Shown: positions 26,106 through 35,329, counted from the stretch's first letter. The stretch is 64,000 nt of DNA from DYKG01 sp964596185 (GCA_964596185.1 CAZQUE010000005.1:46527-110526); one strand, 5' to 3'. The notes: generated by a model from the letters alone, not told the origin. Numbers and translations are program-made.

Positions 26106-26624
26106 ATGAAAAAAGTCCTGTTCCTGTTTCTTGTTTCCTGCATGTTGTTTGCACCCTCGGTGTTTGCCGGCACCTACACCCTCGACAAAAAAGTTGTTCA
26201 TCTTCAGGGTGATACCGCATTCGGCGACATTCATTGGCTTGAATCACAGGTCAAAATCAGATTCAACCATCTCAAGCTCGGCTGGGATCACAATGGCAAA
26301 GTAGACAGAATACGCTACGATATTTCCTGTCTCGATGGCCAGGCGGTTTTGCAAAATGTTGAATACGTCGATGACGCCAATGGCTACAGCGAAGTTCGCT
26401 GGCAGCAGACCGATACCGCTCTCAACCGCGACTTTTCCTTTCACAAGGATGATCGGGATTTTAGACGCGACAATAATGTAAAGTTCTCGACCAAACTTAA
26501 TATCGAACCGGCCAGAGCCAAAACATCCAAAGTAAAATTTCATATTCATGCAAGTGGCCGCCATTATATCGTAATCTGGGAGCCAATTTCCGGCAAGTTG
26601 TCAACCACCTGGAAGCGACTCTGA
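26106..26624 (+). CDS. Secreted protein of unknown function
   Basis: The protein has 172 residues with a signal peptide ending at VFAG (residue 22). The mature part is predicted all-beta, with regularly spaced aromatic and charged residues (WLESQVKIRFNHLKLGWDHN). No cysteine pair or catalytic motif stands out; two cysteines remain, one of them in the signal peptide. GAGAGGAGA is a strong ribosome binding site. The gene is monocistronic, followed by a clear terminator. I recognise no family. Confidence 0.65.
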   Translation: MKKVLFLFLVSCMLFAPSVFAGTYTLDKKVVHLQGDTAFGDIHWLESQVKIRFNHLKLGWDHNGKVDRIRYDISCLDGQAVLQNVEYVDDANGYSEVRWQQTDTALNRDFSFHKDDRDFRRDNNVKFSTKLNIEPARAKTSKVKFHIHASGRHYIVIWEPISGKLSTTWKRL

Positions 26625-26658
26625 AAATTCAATTAAAGTAGACTAAATCTTTTATCTT

Positions 26659-26687
26659 AGCTGCCTGAAATCGGGCAGCTTTTTTTA
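26659..26687 (+). terminator. Rho-independent terminator
   Basis: AGCTGCC and GGCAGCT form a 7 bp stem around an 8 nt loop, followed by TTTTTT. Confidence 0.88.
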
Positions 26688-26782
26688 CGACATCTTTTCT
26701 GTATTTGCATTATAATGACCTGAATCTGGTTATATTCGAACCGGATTTTTTCCGAAAATTCTCATCAATTCTGGAGGATCCG

Positions 26783-27682
26783 ATGCTCAAGAAAATTTCC
26801 AAAATATTTTTTGCGGCAATAGTTGCGACACTGATTTTGATCCCCGGCACCGCCCTGTGCATGACAAGAGGACAAGCGGTCTCTGCTCTGCTGAATTCGG
26901 GCTGGAGCCTAAGGCTTGCAGAAATGATCACCGACAAAGCATTGTCGACCGAAGATCGAATCGTTGCGGTATTTGATCACGACAACACCTTGATCTGCGG
27001 AGACATCACCGAAGGAAACGGCAAAAGTCAGCCTGGCTTCATGCACAGCATGCTGCTGCAAAAACACGCCAATCGTTCGGTGCCCGTTCCCGTAAGCGGT
27101 TTGTATGAATCTGACCCCTGGGAATTCTATCACACCTGGGCAAGAAGCAATCCCAAAGAAGCATATCCATGGATATGCACACTATTGGCCGGCCAGAAGA
27201 TCAGCGATGTTCGTCGCCAGGCGCGCGCCTATTATCAGAAATACCTGCAACCCGCGATTTATCCTGAAATGAAAGCCCTCATAGACGTTTTGAAGGCTCT
27301 GAACGTAGATGTATATATTGTCTCCGCCAGCGCCAACGATGTGGTAAAAGTGTCTGCAGAGTTCTTCGGTGTACCCGACGACCATGTGCATGGCATCAGA
27401 CTACAGCAGATAAAGGGCATAATTCAAACCAGAGTCATCAATCCGATAAGCTTCGCTGCCGGCAAAACCTGGTATATCAAGAATTTCGCCGGAGAATTCA
27501 AACCCGGGAACATCATGGTTTTTGGTGACAGCTACCGCACCGATGGTCACATGCTTCGCTTCGCCTCATCGCAGGGCGGACTCGCCTTACTGGTCAACCC
27601 AGCAACTGACCTGGAAAACACCCTTACTGAAAGAGGCATTCATTTTTATAATCTGCCCAGCCGCGCCGTTTTAAACCGTTAA
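26783..27682 (+). CDS. Exported HAD-superfamily phosphatase
   Basis: The predicted 299 residues start at the ATG at 26783, preceded by GGAGG. A signal peptide (residues 1-26, ending TALC) is followed by a HAD domain: motif I VFDHDNTLICGD with D65 and D67, and motif IV-type VFGDSYRTDGHML. The long insertion between the motifs (about 75-190) is a cap domain. The D-x-D-N-T form is shared with phosphoserine phosphatase-like enzymes and with the secreted phosphorylcholine phosphatase of Pseudomonas. A periplasmic phosphomonoesterase is likely; the substrate is unknown. A TATAAT at 26711 may be its -10 box. Confidence 0.78.
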   Translation: MLKKISKIFFAAIVATLILIPGTALCMTRGQAVSALLNSGWSLRLAEMITDKALSTEDRIVAVFDHDNTLICGDITEGNGKSQPGFMHSMLLQKHANRSVPVPVSGLYESDPWEFYHTWARSNPKEAYPWICTLLAGQKISDVRRQARAYYQKYLQPAIYPEMKALIDVLKALNVDVYIVSASANDVVKVSAEFFGVPDDHVHGIRLQQIKGIIQTRVINPISFAAGKTWYIKNFAGEFKPGNIMVFGDSYRTDGHMLRFASSQGGLALLVNPATDLENTLTERGIHFYNLPSRAVLNR

Positions 27683-27693
27683 GCTTTTTAGAA

Positions 27694-27732
27694 AAACCGT
27701 CCCATAGGATGTATAGCTCTATGGGACGGTTT
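27694..27732. terminator. Strong bidirectional terminator
   Basis: A perfect 14 bp stem (27694-27707 with 27719-27732) encloses an 11 nt loop between two convergent genes. The minus strand continues with TTTTTC, and the plus strand with a short T run inside the stem. Confidence 0.85.
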
Positions 27733-27747
27733 CCATTAAACGAAAGA

Positions 27748-28914
27748 TTATTTTACAGCCTTTTCAGCATACTCGCGATAAAACGCTGCACGCTCTGCAG
27801 CATCAGGGATCTCTTTGCGTGGAACAACGACGACATTTTCCCCTTCAGGCTTGGCAAAGGACTGTTCCATAAACATCTTCACGATCGCCGGCGGTACCGG
27901 ATAAAGAATATCAAAGGGGTCCTGTTCAGCTTTTCCCTCACGAATAGCTTTGGTGCGTTCCATGGTACGTTCGGTGTTTCTCTGAATTAGATCGAGAATC
28001 TTGCACACATTTGGGCTCAAACCAGCTCGATCGACTTTATCCAGAGTGGTTGCCCAAAGATTGATCGAGCGCAACTCATCTACTTCACTACTTGTAAGAC
28101 TCACTGTTGGTTCAAAATAAACAAGTTTCATTCTGTACGGAATCCCGGCATAAAGCGGGTCTGGATTTTCCATGGTAATCGGCGAACGGTATTCCAGATC
28201 TGTATTGACACCATTGTAAAAAACGCTGTAGCCACGGCCAAGGTAGAGGTCGGTCATTCGATTCACCACAAACCATGCCAAAGTGCTTTCCCATGGTGTG
28301 AAACAGGGGCCAAATTCTTTGAAAAGCATATATCTTATATTGTCACAAGAGGCATTAACGACGTTGCCAAGTTCATGATAAAAGGTCGATTTGCCGCAAC
28401 CAGCCGCACCGATTGGAATTATAAGAACGGGTTTTTCTGAAGTAAGCTCGTCCTTGTTCCAATTCTTATTATCTTTAAGAGAAGCGGCGATGAAAGCCTC
28501 CATGTGCTCTTCACCCTTTTTAAGCAACACATTTAGATCCTGGGCAGTTACCTGAGCTACAAGAATCGCCAGATAGGTGTTGATTACGTGATAAGGGCTG
28601 AGTTTAAAGCAAAAATCAAATCTGGCAAGGTCTTCAACGGCCTTTTCAGGATTTGGCTCGGCCTCAATGAGATATTTGCCTTCCTGGGCATTTATGGCAA
28701 AAATAGGCCCGTTATACATGTTCTTGGCCTGTTTAAGAAGCTCTTTTGTTTCGCCTTCATCCTCAATTGCCTTGAGAATATTGGTTATGCAGATGGTAAT
28801 ATCCTTTTTCCAGATAATATGATCATCATTCTCAATAATCTTGGCGAGACTTGGCAGATTGTATTTCTCTGCAATCAGCATAAAAGCTTTTTTAGTTCCA
28901 TCGTGTACGGTCAT
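27748..28914 (-). CDS. P-loop kinase-like protein (AAA_33 / zeta-toxin-like fold) with a novel N-terminal part
   Basis: The predicted 388 residues start at the ATG at 28914, preceded by AGGAAGG. A Walker A motif (PIGAAGCGKSTFYHEL) lies in the middle, followed by SCDNIRYML, the S-x-D-x-IR motif of polynucleotide-kinase and zeta-toxin-like P-loop kinases; R and W residues (NLWATTLD, RTMERTKAIREG) could form a lid. The ~170 residues before the P-loop match no family I know. It is probably a small-molecule or nucleic acid kinase. A promoter at 29023-29051 gives a leader of about 100 nt. An upstream in-frame ATG at 29022 lies before that predicted transcript start. Confidence 0.68.
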   Translation of the reverse strand: MTVHDGTKKAFMLIAEKYNLPSLAKIIENDDHIIWKKDITICITNILKAIEDEGETKELLKQAKNMYNGPIFAINAQEGKYLIEAEPNPEKAVEDLARFDFCFKLSPYHVINTYLAILVAQVTAQDLNVLLKKGEEHMEAFIAASLKDNKNWNKDELTSEKPVLIIPIGAAGCGKSTFYHELGNVVNASCDNIRYMLFKEFGPCFTPWESTLAWFVVNRMTDLYLGRGYSVFYNGVNTDLEYRSPITMENPDPLYAGIPYRMKLVYFEPTVSLTSSEVDELRSINLWATTLDKVDRAGLSPNVCKILDLIQRNTERTMERTKAIREGKAEQDPFDILYPVPPAIVKMFMEQSFAKPEGENVVVVPRKEIPDAAERAAFYREYAEKAVK

Positions 28915-29022
28915 TTTTCTTTTCCTTCCTGCTGGCATAGGGTTCTGTCGGCAGGTCATACAGTATGAGCACCTTTTTATCGGAGCCTCAATACAACCAA
29001 TACGACATTTGCATTCTTTCAT

Positions 29023-29051
29023 ATTTTACATAGTTAAGGCTCAACTGGCAA
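29023..29051 (-). promoter_or_regulatory. Sigma-70-type promoter for the P-loop kinase-like gene
   Basis: On the minus strand TTGCCA (29046-29051), a 17 bp spacer and TAAAAT (29023-29028). Transcription would start near 29016. Confidence 0.6.
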
Positions 29052-29173
29052 TTAAACAAAATATCTGCCAATCAGAGCCGCATTATTCCAATATTGGCAA
29101 TGGCTGGTATTTGCCTGCAGTTCTATGCTAAGCTTGATAGTTATCAAAAAAAGATCTTTCAGGAGGAAACACA

Positions 29174-30136
29174 ATGCGCTCATTTGCCATGCTTATTTGC
29201 TTTATGCTTCTCGCTGCAACTTGTTCTTTTGCCGGCCCGGTTCTTCCGACCGACATAGATGCCCAGGCGGTCTGGTATGGCCATGTGGACATGGAAGCAA
29301 TTATGCAGCTTACCATGGTCAAAGATCTTCATAAATCGGCAATGAAAAAGAAAAGAAAAAATTACTTCAACCAGTTTTTTCACAAAATTGGCATGCAGCT
29401 GATGAGCGAATTCTTAAGCGCCACCATTTATGCAACACAATATGAGGGAGAATTCGGCGTTATTCTGATGAAATTCAGAAGTGACCTGCCCAAAGAAAAT
29501 CTACATGCAATCTTTGCCCAGAAATTTCCCAAACATAAAGAAACCAGCCTTTGCGGACGCAATGTCTACACCTGGCAAATGCGCTGCGGGCGCAAACAAA
29601 TGTGTCTTTCAGGCTGCTTTGTCAACGACCGGCAAATTCTCATCGGCATCGATCTTCACCACCTTGACAACGCCCTAAAGGTTCTCGACAAACAGCGCGA
29701 ATCAGCAAACCGGACACACCCGTTATTCAAAGGCCTGACGCCCGGCACACTTTTCATCTCTCGCGCTCTCGATGTTCCTGCCACCTACCAGTTCTCAACT
29801 TACTGCCCGGTTTTGCGGCACTGCAACGAAGCTTTCGCACGCTGGACCTGCCTTGACAATAATATCCGGGCACGCTATGAATTCCAGGCCACTGATCAGG
29901 AAAAGGCAACCCTTTATCAGAAAGCAATCGAAGGTATGAAAGCAATGTTTAGTCTTCGATTTGCCGATTACGATGAGGTTATGCCCCTACTTGACGGATT
30001 TTCCAACATTCAGGCCGGCAAGGCCGTTATTCTAACCTGGGAAGGCTCAGAAGATCAGGTCAAGAAGGCCGCAACCCAGATCCGACAACAAAGAAAACTG
30101 CAGAAAAAAATGCGTCGGGAGTATGACCGGAAATAG
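29174..30136 (+). CDS. Secreted protein of unknown function
   Basis: The protein has 320 residues with a signal peptide ending near CSFAG (residue 20). The mature part contains six or more cysteines (SLCGRNVYTWQMRCG, MCLSGCF, YCPVLRHC, WTCLD), which suggests disulfide bonds in the periplasm. The C-terminus is a strongly basic helix (RQQRKLQKKMRREYDRK). Its layout recalls uncharacterised exported proteins of Planctomycetes and related groups that begin after the signal with a segment like DAQAVWYGHVDMEAI; I cannot name the family. AGGAGG precedes the ATG. An 18 bp AT palindrome lies directly after the stop. Confidence 0.65.
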   Translation: MRSFAMLICFMLLAATCSFAGPVLPTDIDAQAVWYGHVDMEAIMQLTMVKDLHKSAMKKKRKNYFNQFFHKIGMQLMSEFLSATIYATQYEGEFGVILMKFRSDLPKENLHAIFAQKFPKHKETSLCGRNVYTWQMRCGRKQMCLSGCFVNDRQILIGIDLHHLDNALKVLDKQRESANRTHPLFKGLTPGTLFISRALDVPATYQFSTYCPVLRHCNEAFARWTCLDNNIRARYEFQATDQEKATLYQKAIEGMKAMFSLRFADYDEVMPLLDGFSNIQAGKAVILTWEGSEDQVKKAATQIRQQRKLQKKMRREYDRK

Positions 30137-30140
30137 TCTC

Positions 30141-30160
30141 AAATTCAAATTTGAATTTTT
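30141..30160 (+). terminator. AT-rich palindrome, possible weak terminator
   Basis: AAATTCAAATTTGAATTT is a perfect 18 bp palindrome just after the stop codon, followed by TT. The stem has little GC, so termination would be weak. It could also be a protein-binding site. Confidence 0.35.
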
Positions 30161-30268
30161 AGAAAAACACTGAAGCAGCAAAAGACGAGCTTGTTTCATG
30201 CTGCACAGTAAAGTATACTTTTCAGAAATCAGAGCTTTCATCAGTTTATTAAGACCAGGAGACCAAAC

Positions 30269-31789
30269 ATGAAACTTCGCCAGATTCGCATGTCAATCCC
30301 TCTTTTTGCGATCATCGCAATCTTGTCACTGCTGACATCTGCCGGCGCGGCAACAAATCCCGGAGCGGACGGGCTGAGCAAGGTTTTTGCATCTTTCCCG
30401 ACAACGCCCAGCGGCGACGCAGCGAGGGTCAGACTCCTTTCCGGCAATGAAGAAGCCTGGTATGCACGCTGGAACCTGATCGACAATGCACAAAAATCTC
30501 TTACCATAACCTATTTTATCGTTGACCAGGATGTATTTGGCTTTTCATTTCTCGGACTTCTGCGCAAAAAGGCCAGACAGGGCGTAACCATTCGTTTAAT
30601 GGTCGACGACCGCTTCATGCGCGGAGCAAAAAAGCTCAAAGATTACGACGAGCTTGAAGAGCTGGCCCGAGAGCCGAACGTTGAAATAAAGGTTTACAAT
30701 CCGATCGGCCGCCAACTGCTGCCTGCGCTTGGCGATCTTAGAAAAGTTTTCGCTTCAAATCACGACAAAATAATTATCGCCGACAGCCAGATCTGTCTGA
30801 CCGGTGGCCGCAACATCGGCCAGGATTATTTCGTTCAACTCGGCGAATTCAAAAATGTATTTCAGGATCTGGATGTCGCCATGGAAGGCCCCGGAGTTGT
30901 CATTCAGCTGCAAAAAGCGTTCGAAGAAGAGTGGAAAGCCCTGCCTAATCGCACAGTTAAACCCGATCGAATCAATCTCGTGTCACGCTCAGCGAAACTC
31001 GACCTTGCCTACCACCTGATGCGGCGCTACATGCAGGGACAAGGCGTTCCAGACCTGCGCAAACTCAACTTTCCCAAAAGCATTCAGAAAACGGCGCAGG
31101 CTTTTTGCGACCAGCTATCAGGATTCAAGAAGCTTTCTTCATACAATTCATTTCGCTTGTTCAGAGGCGAACGCCAGATGCCGGTGCGCATTCTAGACCG
31201 CCATTCACTGCTTGGCACCCGACGCGACATCACCCCCAACCTGATAAAAATGATCGATGCCTGCCGCACTGAGATTCTCATTCAAAATGCTTACGTGGTT
31301 CTTGACGAAGCAGCTGAAGCCGCACTGCGTCGCGCGTCAAAACGTGGAGTTAAAATTTTCCTTTGCACCAACAGTGGTGAATCAACCAATCACCCTTCAA
31401 CAGTAGCTTTCTTTCTTACCGACTGGAAAAGGCTGCTGGCCACAATGCCCACGGCCCGCATTCTCGTTTACCCAAAAGGCATGCCATGTATTCATACCAA
31501 AGCCTTCGTCTTCGACAGACAAATAGCAGTCGTCGGCACCTACAATCTAGACCCGCTTAGCATGGTCATCAACTCAGAAGTGGTAACCGTGATCAACAAC
31601 CAACAATTCGCCCGGCGTCTTGCCCTGCGCATGGAAAAAGACTTCGCCAAATGTCTTGAATACAAGATTCGTGTCGAGGCCGATGGCCGAATAAAAGTTC
31701 TTTTCGGACCCGAAGCGCACACTGAAGCAGAAGTAATGAAAAAACTCGAGCGCTTTGGCCGCATGAAGTTTCTTAGACCACTTATCTGA
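30269..31789 (+). CDS. Exported phospholipase D-like / cardiolipin synthase-like protein
   Basis: The protein has 506 residues with a signal peptide (about 1-27). It has two PLD half-domains: motif 1 around H165 (NHDKIIIADSQICLTGGRNIG) and motif 2 around H409 (HTKAFVFDRQIAVVGTYNLD). Both keep the HxKxxxxD pattern and the following G and N residues, so a two-histidine active site is complete. Such enzymes hydrolyse or transfer phosphatidyl groups. The cleavable signal and lack of the two N-terminal membrane helices of classical cardiolipin synthase suggest a periplasmic or secreted form. GGAG precedes the ATG. The Nudix gene follows 28 bp downstream. Confidence 0.85.
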   Translation: MKLRQIRMSIPLFAIIAILSLLTSAGAATNPGADGLSKVFASFPTTPSGDAARVRLLSGNEEAWYARWNLIDNAQKSLTITYFIVDQDVFGFSFLGLLRKKARQGVTIRLMVDDRFMRGAKKLKDYDELEELAREPNVEIKVYNPIGRQLLPALGDLRKVFASNHDKIIIADSQICLTGGRNIGQDYFVQLGEFKNVFQDLDVAMEGPGVVIQLQKAFEEEWKALPNRTVKPDRINLVSRSAKLDLAYHLMRRYMQGQGVPDLRKLNFPKSIQKTAQAFCDQLSGFKKLSSYNSFRLFRGERQMPVRILDRHSLLGTRRDITPNLIKMIDACRTEILIQNAYVVLDEAAEAALRRASKRGVKIFLCTNSGESTNHPSTVAFFLTDWKRLLATMPTARILVYPKGMPCIHTKAFVFDRQIAVVGTYNLDPLSMVINSEVVTVINNQQFARRLALRMEKDFAKCLEYKIRVEADGRIKVLFGPEAHTEAEVMKKLERFGRMKFLRPLI

Positions 31790-31817
31790 CAGCCTTCACC
31801 TATAATTTCATAGCGCA

Positions 31818-32243
31818 ATGAAATCACAAAGATTGCGGATTGCCGCCTATGCCCTTATTCACGACGAAGAGAAAATTCTTCTCTGCCGGATTTCCAAAGA
31901 ATTGCCTGAATGGGAAGGAAGCTGGACCCTGCCCGGCGGGGGAATCGAGTTTGGCGAAAGCCCAGAAGCAGCAGTTGTCAGAGAGGTTGAAGAAGAAACC
32001 GGCCTGAAAGTCAGACCAGATGGAATTGCCGGAATCGACAATCTCTTCATTCAAAGAGATCATGAAGAGTTTCATGGCCTGAGAATAGTTTACAATGCAA
32101 TTGTTACCGGCGGAAAGCTAAGACATGAAGCTTCCGGCACCACTGATCTTTGTGAATGGCACAGGTTTGCCAATCTTTCAGAGTTAAGACTGGTCGAACT
32201 TGTAGAATCCGGTATCAATATGCTGGATAAAAACAGGAACTAA
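31818..32243 (+). CDS. Nudix hydrolase
   Basis: The protein has 141 residues. The Nudix box is complete: G42 to about residue 64, GIEFGESPEAAVVREVEEETGL, matching GX5EX7REUXEEXGU. The family hydrolyses nucleoside diphosphates linked to another group (NDP-sugars, dinucleotides, damaged NTPs). No substrate motif beyond the box is evident. There is no clear ribosome binding site. It starts 28 bp after the phospholipase D-like gene and may be co-transcribed. A strong shared terminator follows. Confidence 0.88.
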   Translation: MKSQRLRIAAYALIHDEEKILLCRISKELPEWEGSWTLPGGGIEFGESPEAAVVREVEEETGLKVRPDGIAGIDNLFIQRDHEEFHGLRIVYNAIVTGGKLRHEASGTTDLCEWHRFANLSELRLVELVESGINMLDKNRN

Positions 32244-32316
32244 ATTATTTTTTCTTTCCCCAAGTTAAGTTCAAGCTATTCCCTGGCATCAACAGATTTT
32301 GTTGTGTACACAAAAA

Positions 32317-32355
32317 AAAGCCCCGGAAAAAGCTTGTTGCTTTTCCCGGGGCTTT
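32317..32355. terminator. Strong bidirectional terminator
   Basis: A 17 bp stem with one mismatch (32317-32333 with 32339-32355) and a 5 nt loop lies between convergent genes. On the minus strand it runs into a tract of T. Confidence 0.88.
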
Positions 32356-32371
32356 CCTATTTATCTAAGTG

Positions 32372-32848
32372 TTATTTGTTTCCCTGATCCAGCAGGTTAC
32401 ATTCGGTAAGAAGCATCTGCCAACCGTTAATACCTTGAAGCTGGAAAACCTTCATGGTTGAATCTGCTTTGAATACGCCGGTTTTGTGAATTCCATTGAT
32501 GAAGAAGTTGAAAAAACCAAGAAGTTTGCCCTGTTTTTCAGCTTCCGGAGTAACCATTATCGTAACCTGCTTGGCATTAGTTTTAAGATATTCATATGCA
32601 CTTTTCAATTCGCTGTTATTCTCAAGGCCTTCTGGCTCATCGATTCTGACAAGCTCGGCGATCATGTGAGTTACACGATGCTTGCCTTCTACTTTTGCGA
32701 GAGTTAAATCAAGTATACGAACCTGAACTTTGAATTCAGGGACGGTATTCAAATAATTGTCAGCATTATCAGCGGCCCAGACAGCCTGCCCACAAAAAAG
32801 AACCAGAACTATTACAAAAATGCTTTTCGCCAGTTTATTGAAAATCAT
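32372..32848 (-). CDS. Secreted protein of unknown function
   Basis: The predicted 158 residues have a signal peptide ending AVWAAD (about residue 24). The mature part is a single small alpha/beta domain (VPEFKVQVRILDLTLAKVEGK, AKQVTIMVTPEAEKQGKLLG, GWQMLLTEC). No catalytic motif is recognised. The ATG at 32848 is preceded by GGAGG; the open frame continues upstream without a better site. It is monocistronic with a strong terminator. Confidence 0.65.
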   Translation of the reverse strand: MIFNKLAKSIFVIVLVLFCGQAVWAADNADNYLNTVPEFKVQVRILDLTLAKVEGKHRVTHMIAELVRIDEPEGLENNSELKSAYEYLKTNAKQVTIMVTPEAEKQGKLLGFFNFFINGIHKTGVFKADSTMKVFQLQGINGWQMLLTECNLLDQGNK

Positions 32849-33206
32849 ATAATCCTCCGTTTTGAAGTTGTTGCATCTTAGAGCAACTACCATGCCAAAA
32901 CCCTTGGCGGCGGCAATCCCTTTGCTGATCACTATTTCCTTTATATTCATTCTTTATCGCAAACAACTCTGTCTTTTTTTAGGCAATCCCACCGCTGAAA
33001 AATCAGCAAATTCTCCAGCTAAAACATTGAGCAAAATACGAGCTTGCCAAAACTAGCGTTCAGAAAATCTTTCAACTTATTTGCAGAATTAATTCTTGAC
33101 ATCACATTGTATTACGTAGGAAAGTTTTTCTTTCGTCCTGTTTGAGATTTATTTCACGAAAGTTAAAACAAAGCAAAATTAAATGTTTTTTTGAAAGGAC
33201 CTTGCG
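32849..33206. other. 358-base gene-free region with promoter-like elements
   Basis: No gene is supported here. TTGACA lies at 33096-33101 on the plus strand, but no good -10 follows at 16-18 bp. CTTTCGT (33130-33136) and ACGAAAG (33156-33162) form a 7 bp inverted repeat, a possible operator ahead of the VWA protein gene. Confidence 0.35.
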
Positions 33207-35072
33207 ATGAAGTTTTCTTGCAGAATTGTTCTTTTTGTTTTACTCTCGGCTTTTTCGGTCTTGCCGGCAGCATTTGCTCAGGAATTGCCCATAACCCAGA
33301 TAGACCTGATTTTTGATGCTTCAAACAGTATGTGGGGACAAATAGATGGAAAAGCTAAAATAGAGATTGCTCGCGAGGCAATGAATGAACTGCTAAAAGA
33401 ATTCGAACCGAAAAAGAACATATATCTGGGCTTAAGAATTTATGGTCACTTGAATAAGCGCTGCGACAACTCTGTTCTCGAAATAAAGATCGGCAAAGAT
33501 AACGCCAAGGCGATCAAAGATAAGATTGCCAACATTAAACCGCTGGGCAAAACTCCGATTGCCTATTCTCTACAGATGTCTGCCTCAGACTTCGATAAAA
33601 ACCTTCCCGGCAAAAAGGTTGTAATTCTGGTAACTGATGGGCTTGAAAGCTGCGGCGGCAACCCATGTGTCGCCGCCGGACTACTGAAAAAGGCTGGAAT
33701 TATATCCAAAATACACGTTGTCGGCTTCGGCCTAAAGGAAAGTGAATTATCTTCACTGGATTGTATTGCCAAACCATTCGACGGAAAAGTTATCGGTGCC
33801 AATAATACCGCTGAGCTGATAAGCGCTTTCAAAGAAATCTCAAAAGCCGTTGTCGTAGAAAACAACCTTGTGGTTAAAGGAATGGATGGCAATAAAAAAC
33901 CTGTGTTTATGGATGTTCAGGTTTTGCGTGAAGAAAAGACAATTGCCCGGCAAAGCGGCAACGAGGTTGCATTTTCTCTTGACGAAGCTGCTTATATGAT
34001 CAAAGCTGAATCCCAGGCCACCGGGGAAAAGCTTCTGAAGCAAAATATCAGCCTATCTAAAATTAAAATCACTACTGTTGAATTTGAATTCAACCAAGGC
34101 TATTTAAAACTAAAAAGCTTTGACAGCAAAGACAAGGAAATATACACCAAATATGAGATTCTGCAAAAAGGAAAAGTAGTCGCGGAAATTGAAGGAAAAG
34201 ACAAAGTCGTTCAAGCTCTACTCCCGGGAGAATATGAAGTAAGGGCCATCAACTCAGACTTAAAAAAAGATTTGAGAGAAAACAATGTGGTTATCAAAAG
34301 CGGCGAAGTCACAGAAACTGTTTTCAAGTTTGCAGACGCCAATTTTGTTCTTGTAGCATTCGATGATAAAAACAAGGAAACTTACACGAACTATACTCTC
34401 TATAAATCCGGCACCGAGGATGAAGTCGCCGCAAACGAAGGCGAGGGAAAGATAAAAATAGTTTTGCCACCCGGAAAATATGACATCAAAGCATTTCACA
34501 GTGAAACAAGAACAACACTCTGGAAAAAGGATATTGAGCTTTCTGAAGGGGTAACTTCGGAACAGAGTTTCAAATTCGCCATGGCTGAAATGCTGCTCAC
34601 CGCGGCAGAAAACGACAACGAAGAGACCTATACCAATTTCACCATTCTTGAAGCTGGAACCGAAAAGGAAATTAAAGCTGATGAAGGTTCCGGAGAAATC
34701 AAACTGGTCGTGCCCCCGGGAAAATACGACATCAAGGCGTATCATCCGGCTACCAAGCAGGAAATTTTGGAAAAGGATGTGGAGGTTACCGGCGAGACCC
34801 CATTCAGAAAAAGGTTCAAGTTTTATTCAGCAACAATGCTTCTTAGCTGCGTTGATGCTGACGGCAAAGAGGTTTATACAAACTTCAGCATATTAAGGTC
34901 GGGCACTGATGAGCAAATCAAAGCTGATGAGGGCTCCGGAGAAGTAAAACTGATCCTGCCTCCCGGAAAGTACGACATAAAAGCTTACAACTACGATTCT
35001 CGCAAGGAAGTTCTTGAAAAAGAAATAGAGCTAAAACCCGGCAGTGAATTTAAAAAGCAGTTTGGCTTTTAG
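33207..35072 (+). CDS. Exported VWA-domain protein with four tandem ~82-residue repeats
   Basis: The protein has 621 residues with a signal peptide ending FAQ (residue 25). A von Willebrand A domain spans about 30-215 with a complete metal site: DASNS (37-41), T116 (LGKTPIAYS) and D144 (VTDGLESCGGNPC). After a degenerate unit come four tandem repeats starting near residues 297, 379, 461 and 543. Each has a core such as ETYTNFTILEAGTE, a KADEGSGEIK-type loop and PPGKYDIKAY, consistent with beta-sandwich (carboxypeptidase-regulatory or SpaA-like) modules. VWA domains mediate metal-dependent protein binding. The protein is probably a surface or periplasmic adhesin or scaffold. GAAAGGA precedes the ATG. 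Confidence 0.8.
   Translation: MKFSCRIVLFVLLSAFSVLPAAFAQELPITQIDLIFDASNSMWGQIDGKAKIEIAREAMNELLKEFEPKKNIYLGLRIYGHLNKRCDNSVLEIKIGKDNAKAIKDKIANIKPLGKTPIAYSLQMSASDFDKNLPGKKVVILVTDGLESCGGNPCVAAGLLKKAGIISKIHVVGFGLKESELSSLDCIAKPFDGKVIGANNTAELISAFKEISKAVVVENNLVVKGMDGNKKPVFMDVQVLREEKTIARQSGNEVAFSLDEAAYMIKAESQATGEKLLKQNISLSKIKITTVEFEFNQGYLKLKSFDSKDKEIYTKYEILQKGKVVAEIEGKDKVVQALLPGEYEVRAINSDLKKDLRENNVVIKSGEVTETVFKFADANFVLVAFDDKNKETYTNYTLYKSGTEDEVAANEGEGKIKIVLPPGKYDIKAFHSETRTTLWKKDIELSEGVTSEQSFKFAMAEMLLTAAENDNEETYTNFTILEAGTEKEIKADEGSGEIKLVVPPGKYDIKAYHPATKQEILEKDVEVTGETPFRKRFKFYSATMLLSCVDADGKEVYTNFSILRSGTDEQIKADEGSGEVKLILPPGKYDIKAYNYDSRKEVLEKEIELKPGSEFKKQFGF
34095..35069 (+). repeat. Four tandem ~246 bp coding repeats
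   Basis: These encode repeats 1-4 of the VWA protein. Repeats 3 and 4 are the most alike (KADEGSGE(I/V)KL and PPGKYDIKAY shared); repeat 1 is the most diverged. The gradient suggests duplication towards the 3' end. Confidence 0.8.
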
Positions 35073-35152
35073 ACCGGTGTTATTTGCCAAAATCTCTCAT
35101 TACTAATTCTAAGATTTTTCCTGCGTAAAACCATTTAACCTGATATTATAGC

Positions 35153-35184
35153 CCCCCCCTCTGACTCCAGTAACAGAGGGGGGG
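35153..35184. repeat. Hairpin with homopolymeric C7/G7 stem
   Basis: CCCCCCCTCTG (35153-35163) and CAGAGGGGGGG (35174-35184) form a perfect 11 bp stem around a 10 nt loop. It may terminate the VWA gene, but no T tract follows. The G7 run is also prone to slippage. The rest of the 305-base gap 35073-35377 holds only the promoter at 35330. Confidence 0.7.
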
Positions 35185-35329
35185 AGGAGACTATAAAACC
35201 TAATTGCTTGAATGGTTGAGCATTTGTGCGAAAAATTTCTCATCCCTATCTGGACAAATTGACTTTAGGTAGGCGATAAATTAGGATTCAGAAAGCAGCA
35301 GAAAATTTCCGTCATTCTTTTTGATTCTC

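Noticed and set aside
28915..29022. Cysteine-rich N-terminal extension (six Cys in 24 residues) of the P-loop kinase-like protein
   Set aside because: A good -35/-10 promoter places the transcript start after the upstream ATG, which also lacks a ribosome binding site; the ATG at 28914 has a strong one. It stays worth checking.
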